Assembly (NCBI GenBank): GCA_030674185.1
Contig: CM060307.1
Span: forward strand, 52,934,442 to 52,998,441
Length of the DNA: 64,000 nucleotides
From: Monoplex corrugatus
Taxonomy: Eukaryota; Mollusca; Gastropoda; Littorinimorpha; Ranellidae
Direction: 5' to 3'
A model generated the notes under the pieces. It worked only from the letters and a program-made list of their open reading frames with translations, did no database searches and was not told the DNA's origin. The position numbers were made by a program, and so were the translations under genes. Positions within the stretch are counted from its first letter, which is position 1. Each line of letters begins with the position of its first letter. This document shows, piece by piece, positions 13,166 through 24,194 of this stretch.

Positions 13166-13419
13166 AGCTGGAGAACACCCACATCTAGTGTTGTATAATT
13201 AGTTGCAGACTGTGTAGTTTTGAGTAAAACAGCTTTCAGGGCATGTTTGTAGATGCAAAGGATTTCATGGTATTGGCACTGGCAGAGAGTGTGAGTAATT
13301 CATAGACGATATGAGCCATAGTTGACAGACAATAATGCATGAGCACATAAAAATAGTTTTCTGGTATGCTCATTTAAGAAGTGTTTGATTTTTAAAGAAG
13401 GCTGCTTGATTCTTTTGAT

Positions 13420-13690
13420 AAAGCTGTAGACTGAAAACCTGAGATCTCCAATTCAATCATAGCCCACAACATTAAATATTGGCTTGTTCACTGCCAGTCT
13501 CAATTCTTCTAGCGTTTTAGTGGTGTCAACTTAGTGTTTGATTAGTCCCTTCCTTCCCATAACCGTTCAAGTACTTGCAAATGCATAGGGGTTTGCACAG
13601 GCTCAGGGAGCCTGCCAGGTAATTGTTCACAGATTTGGGTGGAATGCATATAACGAAACTGCCAAAAATCCATCTTGAAGAAACCCCAAA
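13420..13690 (+). repeat. SINE-like repeat, family B (second copy at 53.2 kb)
   Basis: It aligns with 53205-53490. A tRNA-like head has ctgagatctccaattcaat in place of a B box. A shared 3' body reads gcataggggtttgcacaggc, then a cctgccaggtaattg block, and ends near ccatcttgaag. Two similar but diverged copies in one orientation support a dispersed family; tRNA origin is inferred. Confidence 0.55.
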
Positions 13691-16600
13691 CTTTAATATA
13701 TATATTTTTTTCTAATCAAGGTGATGCCAGCATTCAAGCAAATAGGAAACAGAAATACACAAAAATTAATCAGAACGTATATTTCATATAACAAATCAAG
13801 ATGAAATGAGACAACACAGTGCAACACAACACAACACAAGACTAGACAGGTGCAAATTTTCAGCTAACTGGCCTTTGTCCGTGTAAACAAAAGATGTTAT
13901 GTTCAGCAGAGCTGAAATACAGTTTTATGTCCTATTATTATCTTCGTCTTGTGTCAGCATTTCAGCTCTGCTGGACGCATCGTCTTGGAGGTCGAGTGTG
14001 GTATTTTCTGTTAAGTTTTGTGCATTTCTTCTTTGTCTTTTGTTTATGTTTGACAAAGACCATTTGGCCGAAAATTTGCACCTATCTTTTCTTGTTTCGC
14101 TCTATAAAATGCACGTTCTGATTCGTTTTGTGTATTTCTAGTTCCTAAATACAATTTTGCAAGATTTATATTTATGTAAACTGTCAAAGAAAGATAGTTG
14201 TCAATTTTGATGCCTAGCTTTCCATATCTCTTGACTCTTTTTATCATTAGGTATGTATTGAGACAGGTGGAATTTTTTTCTGAAGATTCTGTCTTTTTTG
14301 TGTGTGTGTTGTTGTTATGAGCATAGAAGGATGTGTGATTTAGTTTGCACCACTCATTTAAATTGTCAACATTGATTTGAAGTGATTCAGATCAGATCAG
14401 AGTTGCTTGTATGCACTGTTATGTTATCACAAAAAAGCTCACATGATTCTTATCCATGAACAGGAGGATCATTCACACAAGCAGAAAATAAGAGGGGTCC
14501 CAGTACTGCACGTCGATAATGTTATAATTATTCAATAGGCAGTGTATCTGAAACAGAAGCATCTATGTAGACAATTTGCTATATGTCGTTAAGATACGAT
14601 GAAATAAAGAAATCAGGACTTTTTCCTTAAATTCCTGTTTACCAGCATACTTACTAAACATACCAAATCAAAAACGGTAGCTAGCCTGACTGGTTTAGCT
14701 CTCTGTGGACTCCTATAACCAATTGATCTTCCTGCTTACCGTCTCTGTTCTTCATTCTCTGGCCTTCAAAAAGATCCGCTATGAGAACAAGAGCGATACG
14801 AGTGGAAATGGACGAGCAGGAGTGAGTTTTTGATTTGGTATACCAGCGCTCCCCCTCCCCATACACACACATTCCACCTCTTCCACCCAAGAGGAAATTG
14901 CCTTGGAAACTGGAGTCTATGGACTGACATTATGTTCTGTAGGACTCTGCGGTTTTCACTCCATCCACAGTTTTGTCTTTACTAAGATGACCCTCACGAG
15001 ATTGCAGGGTAAAGCACCCGAGTTTACAACCTCTCTCCCCAAAGGGAGAGTGAAGTGCATGATGGGAAATGGACTTCAGCTTTGACCTTTTCAGGGTAGG
15101 GAGGGATTATAACGTCTTCATCCTGACCGCGTGGGTCGTCAAGAATGTCTCCTGCACTTCGGGCTTGATATTCCCCTGGACCTGACTGCTGTGGGTAGTC
15201 CCAAAAGGAGGTAAATCCCAGGAAACTGGCAGGATATCGTCTGAAAAATTGGGCGACCTGGTTCCCTGCTCCCACCTTATCACAGCCAACAAAGATAAGA
15301 CCATGTTCGTGGTGGAGACATGAGAGTGTTGCCTTTGCCATCGTTTTGCAGGCTTAACTGTTTTGACTTCTGATTTGGAAGATGGTTTGGTGAGGGCCGA
15401 TGAAGCAACATGTCTTTTACCTGACTGATCGATTGAGGTACCCTTTCTCTTGGATGGATTGCAGTACTGTCAGTCGTACACCTGTTCATGGTCAGAACCA
15501 AAAAAGAGCATGGAACATGTTTGGATGTGCATGATCTACCTGCTTGCATGTACAAGATGAAAAGGCTGCAGGTCAGGAAGTCACTGCTATAAAGGAACAG
15601 GGTTCTTGCCTGGGTAGTTAGTCGAAATCGGATGAGAACGAGACTTCCTCCCTGGATAGTTAGTTGTAATCAGATGGGGATGAGACTTCCTTGCCGACTT
15701 TTGTTGCAATCTGGTTGAGGGGGGCCTGCGGTCATTGATGTGGGGAGAATGAGATGTTGAAGGGTTTGAAGGGGTTGGGCCAAACCAATCTCTTCAACAC
15801 CACTTGGTATGGGGTCCATGACTGGTCAAGTAGTAATGGTGGGCACTGATGGATGCATTTTGTACTCAATTGGAGTGAAATTTATACGCTGGCCACTCAT
15901 TTGATCACTAGAGAAATAATGAGGTAGAGAAAACAAAGTTGAAAGACAAATTCAGACATGACAAAAACGAGAAGCAAGTGAAAGCCAAGGCAAGAGTCAA
16001 CTCGCATGTGTCCTTTCTTGTCATACATAAGTTGGCAAGTAGAATGAAGAACAGACACAGTATTTGGCACTCACTAAACAGGACCACTTATTGGCCAAAG
16101 TGGTTCAAATGAGAGCTGTGGGTGTCTCTCTTTAGTTTGGCCAATGAATAAGCTGGTCAAGTCAGCTATGTTTTGTTTGTTAGTTTGTTTTCATTTGCTC
16201 TGTATGACGTCAAAGTAATGTTTTGCACAGTAATTTACAGTCGATGATGCTAAAGGCTTCAGCGGGGAAAAAAAAAAATCTACAGAATTCGTTTTCATTC
16301 ATGTTGCTTGACCATTCACCCACTAAGTTCATGAGAGCTGTGGGACGTAAGTGTTTTCTTTTTTACTTCAGCGAGATTGATTTTTATTTTCGATGTAATA
16401 GTTTCAAGAAGTTGCTAAAAATACTTGTTAATGCTTTTGTTGGTGGCATGGACAGAACAGATAAAACACTCAGGCCTATAGTTCGACGGGTGCAGTTTCC
16501 AGATTTGATCACAGGTATTACTTAAGCATTTTTGAACTGGGATGAAAATTAACACTGGCACTTATCAAGATACAAATTGTAGATGTAAGTCAGTTTCACA

Positions 16601-16799
16601 AATTATTGGAGCTGATGATTTAAGAATTTTACCATCAACTGCATCAAGACCCTGCGTTCCTCTTTGCTTTTAGTGGCACAGTGATTTGAATAGCATACTT
16701 CAGTTATCATTATTATTATTGTTGTTATCGTTTTTGTCCCATTTTCCATGTCACCTTAATGGCCACAGAAAGTGGCACAGTTTTTGAAATACGATGATG
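13691..16799. other. Intergenic sequence, unrecognised; includes a 42-bp duplication
   Basis: No confident gene. Frames of 65-105 codons at 14681-15555 on the minus strand lack start context, splice pattern and known motifs. A two-copy 42-bp tandem unit lies at 15609-15692 (cctgggtagttagtcgaaat / cctggatagttagttgtaat). The area around 14700-15700 is more GC-rich than its surroundings and may be an old mobile element, but I cannot name it. Confidence 0.4.
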
Positions 16800-16809
16800 G
16801 ATAGGATAA

Positions 16810-17125
16810 TGATGATAATCTATGGAGTTTTATCCAGGATGGAGACTGCATGACAGAGCTGTACTCCACGAGAGATACAGATACCTGCGGTGCTGGTCAC
16901 AAGATGTGAGCAACGCCCTAAGTGATGCATCAATGAAGTAGAGGAGACTCGACTGTGTGGTCCCAGTCTTCCCAATGTGCCCATAGCATGCTCAGCTCTG
17001 GGTAGGAGCCTGTTAAAGCAAAAAAATCCCACAATGATATTTGAAGGGACTGATTGGGATTCAACCCATAACCTTCCAGTCAGTAGTCCTTTGAGATGAC
17101 AACCACACCACAATGACAGATTGTT
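16810..17125 (-). repeat. tRNA-derived SINE, family C, minus strand
   Basis: Read on the minus strand, it begins with an A-box-like tggtgtggttgtcatctc, followed by a B-box-like gggttgaatcccaa about 40 bases later, the spacing of a tRNA promoter. A non-tRNA body of about 230 bp follows. This layout is the standard SINE form. Confidence 0.6.
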
Positions 17126-17270
17126 ATCATTATTGTTTAAAGTCCAGCTGGCTATACAGAGCCATAGATCTCTCTAGGCTATAACCATCTCAAAACATAC
17201 ACAACACCTTGTTGTGGAAGCATTTCTTTTATGCAGTGTGCTTTAGGGATTTAACTTTATTTCATGCTTT

Positions 17271-17386
17271 TTGTAAGCATCAAATTTGACAAATAGTATG
17301 GAAAAACAGATACTTATGACTGTCGAATTTGTAAGCATCAAATTTGACAAATAGTATGGAAAAACAGATACTTATGACTGTCGCAT
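17271..17386 (+). repeat. 58-bp perfect or near-perfect tandem duplication
   Basis: Two adjacent copies of a unit beginning gtaagcatcaaatttgacaa and ending ttatgactgtcg, period 58. High identity suggests a recent duplication. Confidence 0.85.
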
Positions 17387-17820
17387 TTAATTTTCAATAA
17401 AGATTACAAAACTTTGTGAAAACATGAAAAAAAAAGAATTAAAAAAAAAGAAGACAGAAAGAGAAAAGAAATTGCAAGAGGGAAATGGACTTTTCATTAT
17501 TTCACTTCATTATGAGTTTACTTTATTAGTTCCATGACACCTTGTACAAGCTGAGGGGGTGGGGAGTTTTTACTTCTTATTTTTTTCTTTCTGCTTTACC
17601 TTTACCAACCCTGAACAGTCACCAATTCATGGATGAGTGGGATACAGCCACAAACATTTTCCCCCCAACTATAATCCATGTAGTACGAGCAGACAAAAAA
17701 AATAAATAGGTAAAAAATAAGTCAGCGAGTATTCATGATTATTATCATTACATTGATATTACTGATTTGCCTATTGTGATGGGCTTGTTGGTCGATTAAT
17801 CAGTTGTTAAAAAAAAAGAC

Positions 17821-17880
17821 TTGTTGATATTACATTTAACTGAGTAAGACTTGTTAATATTACATTTAACTGAGTTTTTA
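17821..17880 (+). repeat. 30-bp tandem duplication
   Basis: The unit ttgttgatattacatttaac repeats after 30 bases with one g/a change. Confidence 0.8.
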
Positions 17881-18496
17881 TTGCTGTATATTTAAAAACA
17901 AACAGGGGGAAAAGTCCCAAAATAGTTCTGTTTAAAACACAGATCACTCAACAACTGGAATAGCTCAGGTTTTAGTGGATTATACTCAGTAATACCGATA
18001 TTTTGATTGATGAATAATGAATGTGATTTCATGTAATGTCTGATAATTTGAAGCAAAACACACTGAACATTGAAAACATGAGTACAAAGAAACAAGAGAT
18101 TGCGGATAAAATGATATGATGTTGGAAAAGAAGATAATGAAATAAAAGCGTATGTTTGAAAGAAGAGGAGGGACTGTCATGTTTGCATTGGTAATTAAGA
18201 AAAAGTGATAATTCTGCAGAGTAAGTGCCTTCCACACACCAGGATGTATATCTTCAAAGTTTGATTCCATGACAAAGCAATTACCACCTGATTTCAACAT
18301 GCCCAAGAACAGACATAAATATACAGGATGGAAGTGACCAACAGCCTTGTAGCCTACTATATTGAGGCTGTAAAAATCACAAAATTGACAAGAAAAACTT
18401 GAACCAATCCATGACACAACTCTAAGGAATTGCATGTTTTATCTTCAATCCAACTTGTAATACATGGATTAGAGTGTAGTTTAGGAAGAAACTTGT

Positions 18497-18625
18497 GTGG
18501 CTCTGGCCCACTCATCCGTGAAGGGGTGACTCTTCAGGGTTGGAAAAGGTAAAGCAAAAAGAGAGTGGAGATGTTCACTGCCTTCATAATGCTGCCCCAT
18601 TGACTTCAGGGTTACAGGTCATGCT
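18497..18625 (+). repeat. Dispersed repeat family D, copy 1
   Basis: It shares the order ggaaaaggtaaagca, agagagtggagat, a ggcac/ttcac block, and ataatgctgcccc with copies at 19236 and 19912. Confidence 0.6.
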
Positions 18626-18701
18626 TATGTGTTTTACCTTGTTCAGAGCACAGTACTTAAATCAGTCTTGGTGATTTGAATGATTGTGGAATTAGGTGAA
18701 A

Positions 18702-18704
<3 letters not shown>

Positions 18705-18737
<33 letters not shown>
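18705..18737 (+). repeat. Poly(A) run followed by (AAAC)n-like sequence
   Basis: A run of about 33 A, then repeated caaacaaacaaaac. It may be a retroposon tail, but no upstream body was identified. Confidence 0.7.
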
Positions 18738-18739
<2 letters not shown>

Positions 18740-19235
18740 AAGCCAAAACAAACAAACAAAACAAAAACAAACAAAAATCAACAAAAACACAACTGTTTCT
18801 TCTGATCAAAATAAACACAGCCAATACTGCAGACTCATGCACATGAAACAACAAGAGCCTAACCCATAAAAGAGAACAAAAACAAACCAAAACATTGAAC
18901 ACTTTATTGCATTCAAAAACACACTCTTATTTGCAATAAACAACATCACCTGCATGAGTACAAACAGAGAAAACATAAATCACAGTATTCCCACAAGCAC
19001 TAACTTTCAAGTTCTTGCTCATTGCATGCACACAACATAGTTTAACATATCTATTTTGCCACAGTTATCAGAAAAAACAAAGCTGAGAAAGCATGTAACT
19101 TGAATAGTCCATAAAAATGTAAGCCATTCTAGTTTCAGAACGGGAAAAACCAACAAAAACCAAAAACTAACGTCAACAATCTACCCATTCATTCGCTTGT
19201 ATCCAATACTAACTCTAAAAGAAAACTTTGTTCAT

Positions 19236-19366
19236 GTGGCTACCAGACCATCCAGTTGCGAATATGTACCTACCCCTTCAACACAGCTGGGGAAGGTAAA
19301 GCAGCAAGGGAGTGGAGATAGGCACCGCCCTTATAATACTAGCCCTGAGTAAAGTTGAGGTCTCAA
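19236..19366 (+). repeat. Dispersed repeat family D, copy 2
   Basis: Contains ccatccagttgcga, ctggggaaggtaaagcagca, gggagtggagataggcaccg and gttgaggtctc, in the same order as copies at 18497 and 19912. Confidence 0.65.
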
Positions 19367-19911
19367 ATAAGTTGTTCAATATCTGCGTGATACTAAAAAC
19401 TATATAGCAAATCAATGAATATTCTGAACTGATACTAGGTATATAGTTGTGTAACTTTCTTGACACTATATACATTTCTGTTTTGTAAAAAACCCCACCT
19501 TTTTAGCAAGGATGTAAACAGTGTGCAGTATTTGATACATTTCACCATGTCAAAAAACAAAATGTATGTACACAGGTCTCTGCCACTTCACTCCCTACAA
19601 CCTCTGGATTTGGCTGATGACAGGGCTACTGTTTTGCAGTCTACTGTTTTGATAATTTATGAGCTTTACCTGTAGTCTTCTTCAGACACACTTCATGCTG
19701 ATCACACACTGTAAAGATATCACCTTTCACTAAGTGTCACACGAAAAATGGGGTCCATCAGTATCTTTGGGGCTACTTCAATAAATAAATAAACACTAAA
19801 TGAAAACCATCAGACAGGAAATTTTGGCACCGAGACCTGCTCATTATACTGTTAGAGATCCCACCTGCCTATCAGAGTGCACATGTTCAACACTAGCTGT
19901 GATACATTTCT

Positions 19912-20095
19912 GTGAGTGGCTCCAGTCCATCCAGTTGTGGGCAGGTGCCTGGCCATCTTCATAATTCAAGGTTTGCGAAGATAAAGCAATGAAGGAGCTG
20001 GAATTGGCACTACTTCCAAAATGTTGGCCCCAAGAAAAATCCAGGTCTCCATCACTTCACTCTCTAACCTCAGTGTTATGGGAAAACCTTTATCT
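19912..20095 (+). repeat. Dispersed repeat family D, copy 3 (longest)
   Basis: Contains gtggctccagtccatccagt, ggcaggtgcctggccatctt, gcgaagataaagcaatgaag, attggcactacttcc and caggtctccatcacttcact. The block structure matches copies at 18497, 19236 and about 62790. Confidence 0.65.
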
Positions 20096-20809
20096 TTATC
20101 CTTGAGAGTCATGTGGGGGGGGGATCCATCCTTGTACATGTTTCCAAAGTCACTTCTCCAACTTTCCTCTGGAAAAGTTTCTGTGGCGAGCAATCTTGTA
20201 CTCACTGGGTCCGTGTGGCCCCATGTCTTCACAATTTTCCTTACTGCCAGCTTTTGTTGTAAGGAGACTGATGCTCAAATTATTACTTCCCTGAAATGTT
20301 TCTCAATTACTTCCATGAAATGTTTGTCAATCTCCTGTATCCAAAAATAATGTAATCTTTTCTAGCACATCCAGCACATTCAAGCACTCAAAACACGTAT
20401 TCACGTGCTTATACATGGTAAGATACAATAGTTTTCATGCTGAAAATGATCATGAATATAATATTACTGACTTTTTTCTAGCTAAGAATACATTATTAAT
20501 TTTTTTTTACAATATCAGTGAACACATGTAATAAATATAGTTGTTCTCAATGTGGCTGGCAAACAAATACATTCTCATGGTTCAAAACTGAAAACGATCA
20601 AAGTTATAATCATCAGGCACAATCATCCTCACACTCAGGAGACAGTTGTTCATCATGATCTGCATCAATGCTGTCATCTAGCACAATTGTGGGAGCCCTC
20701 ACCTAAAAATCAGTTCACTCACTATTATGAAAATGTCACAATCACACTCAAACATGTTGGCCCTCACAAAAAGCTATCCACTTATCACTATATCACCTTG
20801 CACAGAAAT

Positions 20810-21309
20810 TCAGGGAGTTTTCCCACTTGCAGAGGGCATGCAATGTCTCAGTCCCATCTTCAAGTGATAACTGGTAAAACAGTTGCGGATTCGACAGTAG
20901 CCTGGCTGCTGAGGGCACCTGGGACAGAAGTAGCAACTCATTGGGAAAAGACCTTTTTCTTTACACACTCTGCAACATTTTCGAGGCTGCCGCTTCTGCT
21001 GTCCTGTCCATGGAACTTTTTTCAGGGAGTGCATCGGTCCTTTCGACTTGGAGCTTTTGGACAGAGCACCTGAAGGATGCGACTTCTTTTTTTTAGTTAT
21101 TTGTGCCTTACCAGAAGAAACTTTTTGGACAGATTCAGACGTACGGTGAAACTTCTCTTTTTTAGCAGTTTTTACTGTCTTAGATGGGACTGTTTTGGGT
21201 GAAGTCAAACCATGAGATGGTCTCTTTTTCTTCATTTTAATTTTGTCACTGGAAGAAACAGTCCGGTCTGCAGATGCACCTTGATGAAGCTTTTTCCTGC
21301 TCACTTTTG
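20810..21309 (-). CDS. Terminal exon: Lys/Ser-rich linker plus piggyBac-type C-terminal zinc ribbon
   Basis: The acceptor is attttttcaacag|CAAAAG with entry phase 1, so it joins exon 4 in frame. It encodes 165 residues. The first 110 are Lys/Ser/Thr-rich ([19 protein letters not shown]). The last 55 carry [29 protein letters not shown] and FTSYH. The pattern CxxC...YxCPxCPxxPGxC...CFxxYH is what I know from the C-terminal zinc ribbon of PGBD4-like piggyBac transposases. No transposase catalytic core is nearby, and I saw no TTAA-bounded inverted repeats around it. Confidence 0.6.
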
Positions 21310-21880
21310 CTGTTGAAAAAATAAAACAGTTTAGAACCATTATTCTTACTGCAGTAACAACCATTTCACTGTAGTGTATATTTAATAACTAATGGATAGC
21401 ATGAACCTCACAAGATTTAACATAGGATAATTATTAAAAGCCAAAAACAACAAAACATGATACTTAACCTTTTCACAGAAAGTCAAGTTACCCAAAGCAT
21501 GGGAAAACCAACATCAATCTTTATTTTCTTAACTAATTAACAAGTGTGTAAAAAGAAAACTGTCCATGAAAGAATAGTTTGCAGATTACTGTTTATATCT
21601 ATAGTTAGTATATGGTATCCAAAAAATCACACAATGTAAAAAAAACCCAAACAAACATAAAAATGTTTTTCCCATAATGATGTCAGTGTCAATATGATTC
21701 AAAAGGTATTGTTATACCTAAAGATTTCTTTACACCTGTCCGATCCACTTAAAAATTTGCACTGCTACAGAGCAGATAACAGTAAAACATCTGTCTGACC
21801 CACTTAAAAACCAGCACTGCTGCAGAGCAGATAACAATAAACTGGGTTCTTTGCACGTCATCAGAGACGACTTTGGTCAA

Positions 21881-21944
<64 letters not shown>

Positions 21945-24141
21945 GTGTGCGTGTGCGTGTGCGTGCGTGCGTGCGTGCGCGCGCGCATATGTGTGTCCAT
22001 GCGCACACACTTGTGTGTGTGTTTCTGTTTTTTGTTGTTGTTGTTGTCGTTGAAAACACTGCTGGGCCAATATTAATACAAAAACTGGACATCAACAAAT
22101 GGCATATGCAATGACTATTAAAAATGTTTTAATGGTTCAATGTATTTTACACAACTATCAGTACTGGCTTGTCATCTTTCTCTTTCTCTCTTTGATAAAA
22201 AAACAAACACACACACACAAAACCCCCAAAAACTATGAACAGATTTTGTTCATGATTTTATTTGCCAATACCACATACTGCATAATAAATTTTCTTATGT
22301 AGATTTGCGAACAGAACAGAATAAAGTTAGATGTGCATATCTCACACAAACACTGGCAAGAAACTTGTCTTCACAAATTGGCACATTAGCACACAGATGA
22401 CAACAAAGAAAAACATCCCCACTTCATAATAATTGCTTCTCTTCCACAACATTCACTTCATTTTCAGTTCAGTTCCTCTTCCTAGCGATAAAAAAACTGG
22501 CTTATATATTTCTGTGCGTTTTCTCTCTTTTGTGAAAGTATTGCGTATTGTTCTTGACGTACTGAAGACTCACATGTTACAACTACTTGGTTTCTCACCT
22601 GTTATCATAGTTATGTCAAGTTTTAGGTTGAGTATAGTACGTTTGTTTTCTTGAGTTAAGATGTTTTTTGGGAAGGAGACAATAACAAGATATAAAAGAT
22701 GCTTTTAATTGTGGGAATTTAATTTTCTCTCTCTCTCTCTCTTTTGTAAATCCCTGGAAACCTTTTGAATCTTTTTGTCTTTCATGTGATCCCCTTTTCC
22801 TTCTGTTCTTTTTTTTCTCTCTCTTTTCTCTGGACAGACTTTTTGCACAGAATATCCAATGCAGTATCATCACTATAAATCAACAGCTGCTTTTGACTCT
22901 GACGAGAACTGACATGGATCTCAAGAAAGGTTGTCAGCCAGAAGAAAACTGGGCCAAGTGCTCAGCTTGGATAAAATCAGCAACACTCATATACTATTAT
23001 ACCACAGGCACAAGTTGGGAAAAGAAACAGGGACAGATAAAAAAAACACCTGGCAATTCAAAATTTCAACATGAGATGAAGGAAACCTGGAAGACAGGTA
23101 ATGAGCAATCCCGACTGTTTCAAGATTGTAATGGTTGGACGAGATTGACTAGACCTTGCACTCCATCTGGAGCAAAGAAGACTGAGCTGAGCTGATTAAA
23201 CTGTGGTTTGTATGCTGCTTTCAGTTGTGGCAGTGATGGTGAAATGACATCACGCCTTTTTTTCTCTGGTATTCCTGAGCTGTAGTTACAGGTGAGGTGG
23301 CGTACACAGCAATCACAGTGTTCTGCTCGCAGCTATGTACCAGCTGACCTTTCTGATGACAAACAAATATGCAAATGATAAACACATGAGGAAACTGTAA
23401 AACATACACTTTTTGTATTAAACCTGACTTCCTTGTCATATCTACCACCATCCTACAAAAACAAATTCAAAGAAATGTATGACATTAACCCAGGAAGTTG
23501 GTATATAGAGTGAGGAAATGAAAAGATTAAAAGTTAAATATAACAAGTCAAGTTTTCCATCTTTTTGTTGACATCTGGATTTTGAGGTGGTGCTTTAACC
23601 TTTGGCTTTTCATGTCAAAGCCGTCCCTACAGGCTGCATTTAGAATATCTCCAAAAGTGACTAGTTTGTGTTCCAGGGTGCCCTTTCCTATCAGTACATT
23701 TAGTTTTAGTGGATTATTTCTTATCCATCCTCTCTCATTTTCCCTTGTTGTTAGGCTTGGAATGCAGTTGCAGCTCCAGAGAGTTTGCTATTGAAAAAGT
23801 CATTCTTTTAGTTCTCTTTTGGACATGTGAGTGACAAGTTGGGGGTTCTGGGGCTTGGCTTCAAAAGTCTGTGCAAATTCTTCATCTGACTCATCAGTAT
23901 GAATGTTCTTGGCACTGTGGTTTGATCCCTGACCTTCACTTTTAGACCTTTTATCTCCATGTGCAGTGTGCCACAGCTTATTCATTAGTTTTCACACAGC
24001 CCTTTTTTGTCCTGCTGATCTTCATGCCTCACTTGATTGAGAATATCCTTCCACAGAAACACATATCTATATGATGTGTAAATGTGTGACTATATGCATG
24101 CATGTTTGCAGAGTTGTGTATATGAATGAGTGTGCGTGTGT

Positions 24142-24194
<53 letters not shown>

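Noticed and set aside
15024..15341. 105-codon minus-strand frame
   Set aside because: No recognisable domain; a chance frame in a GC-richer block cannot be excluded.
20810..21309. Terminal exon as part of an ordinary piggyBac transposon
   Set aside because: No TTAA-flanked inverted repeats and no DDD core nearby; a TTAACCTTTTCACAG string at 21476 has no partner. Still not fully excluded.
22893..23195. 100-codon plus-strand frame ([14 protein letters not shown]...)
   Set aside because: No motif, splice context or homology that I recognise, and it lies antisense within the minus-strand gene's intron.
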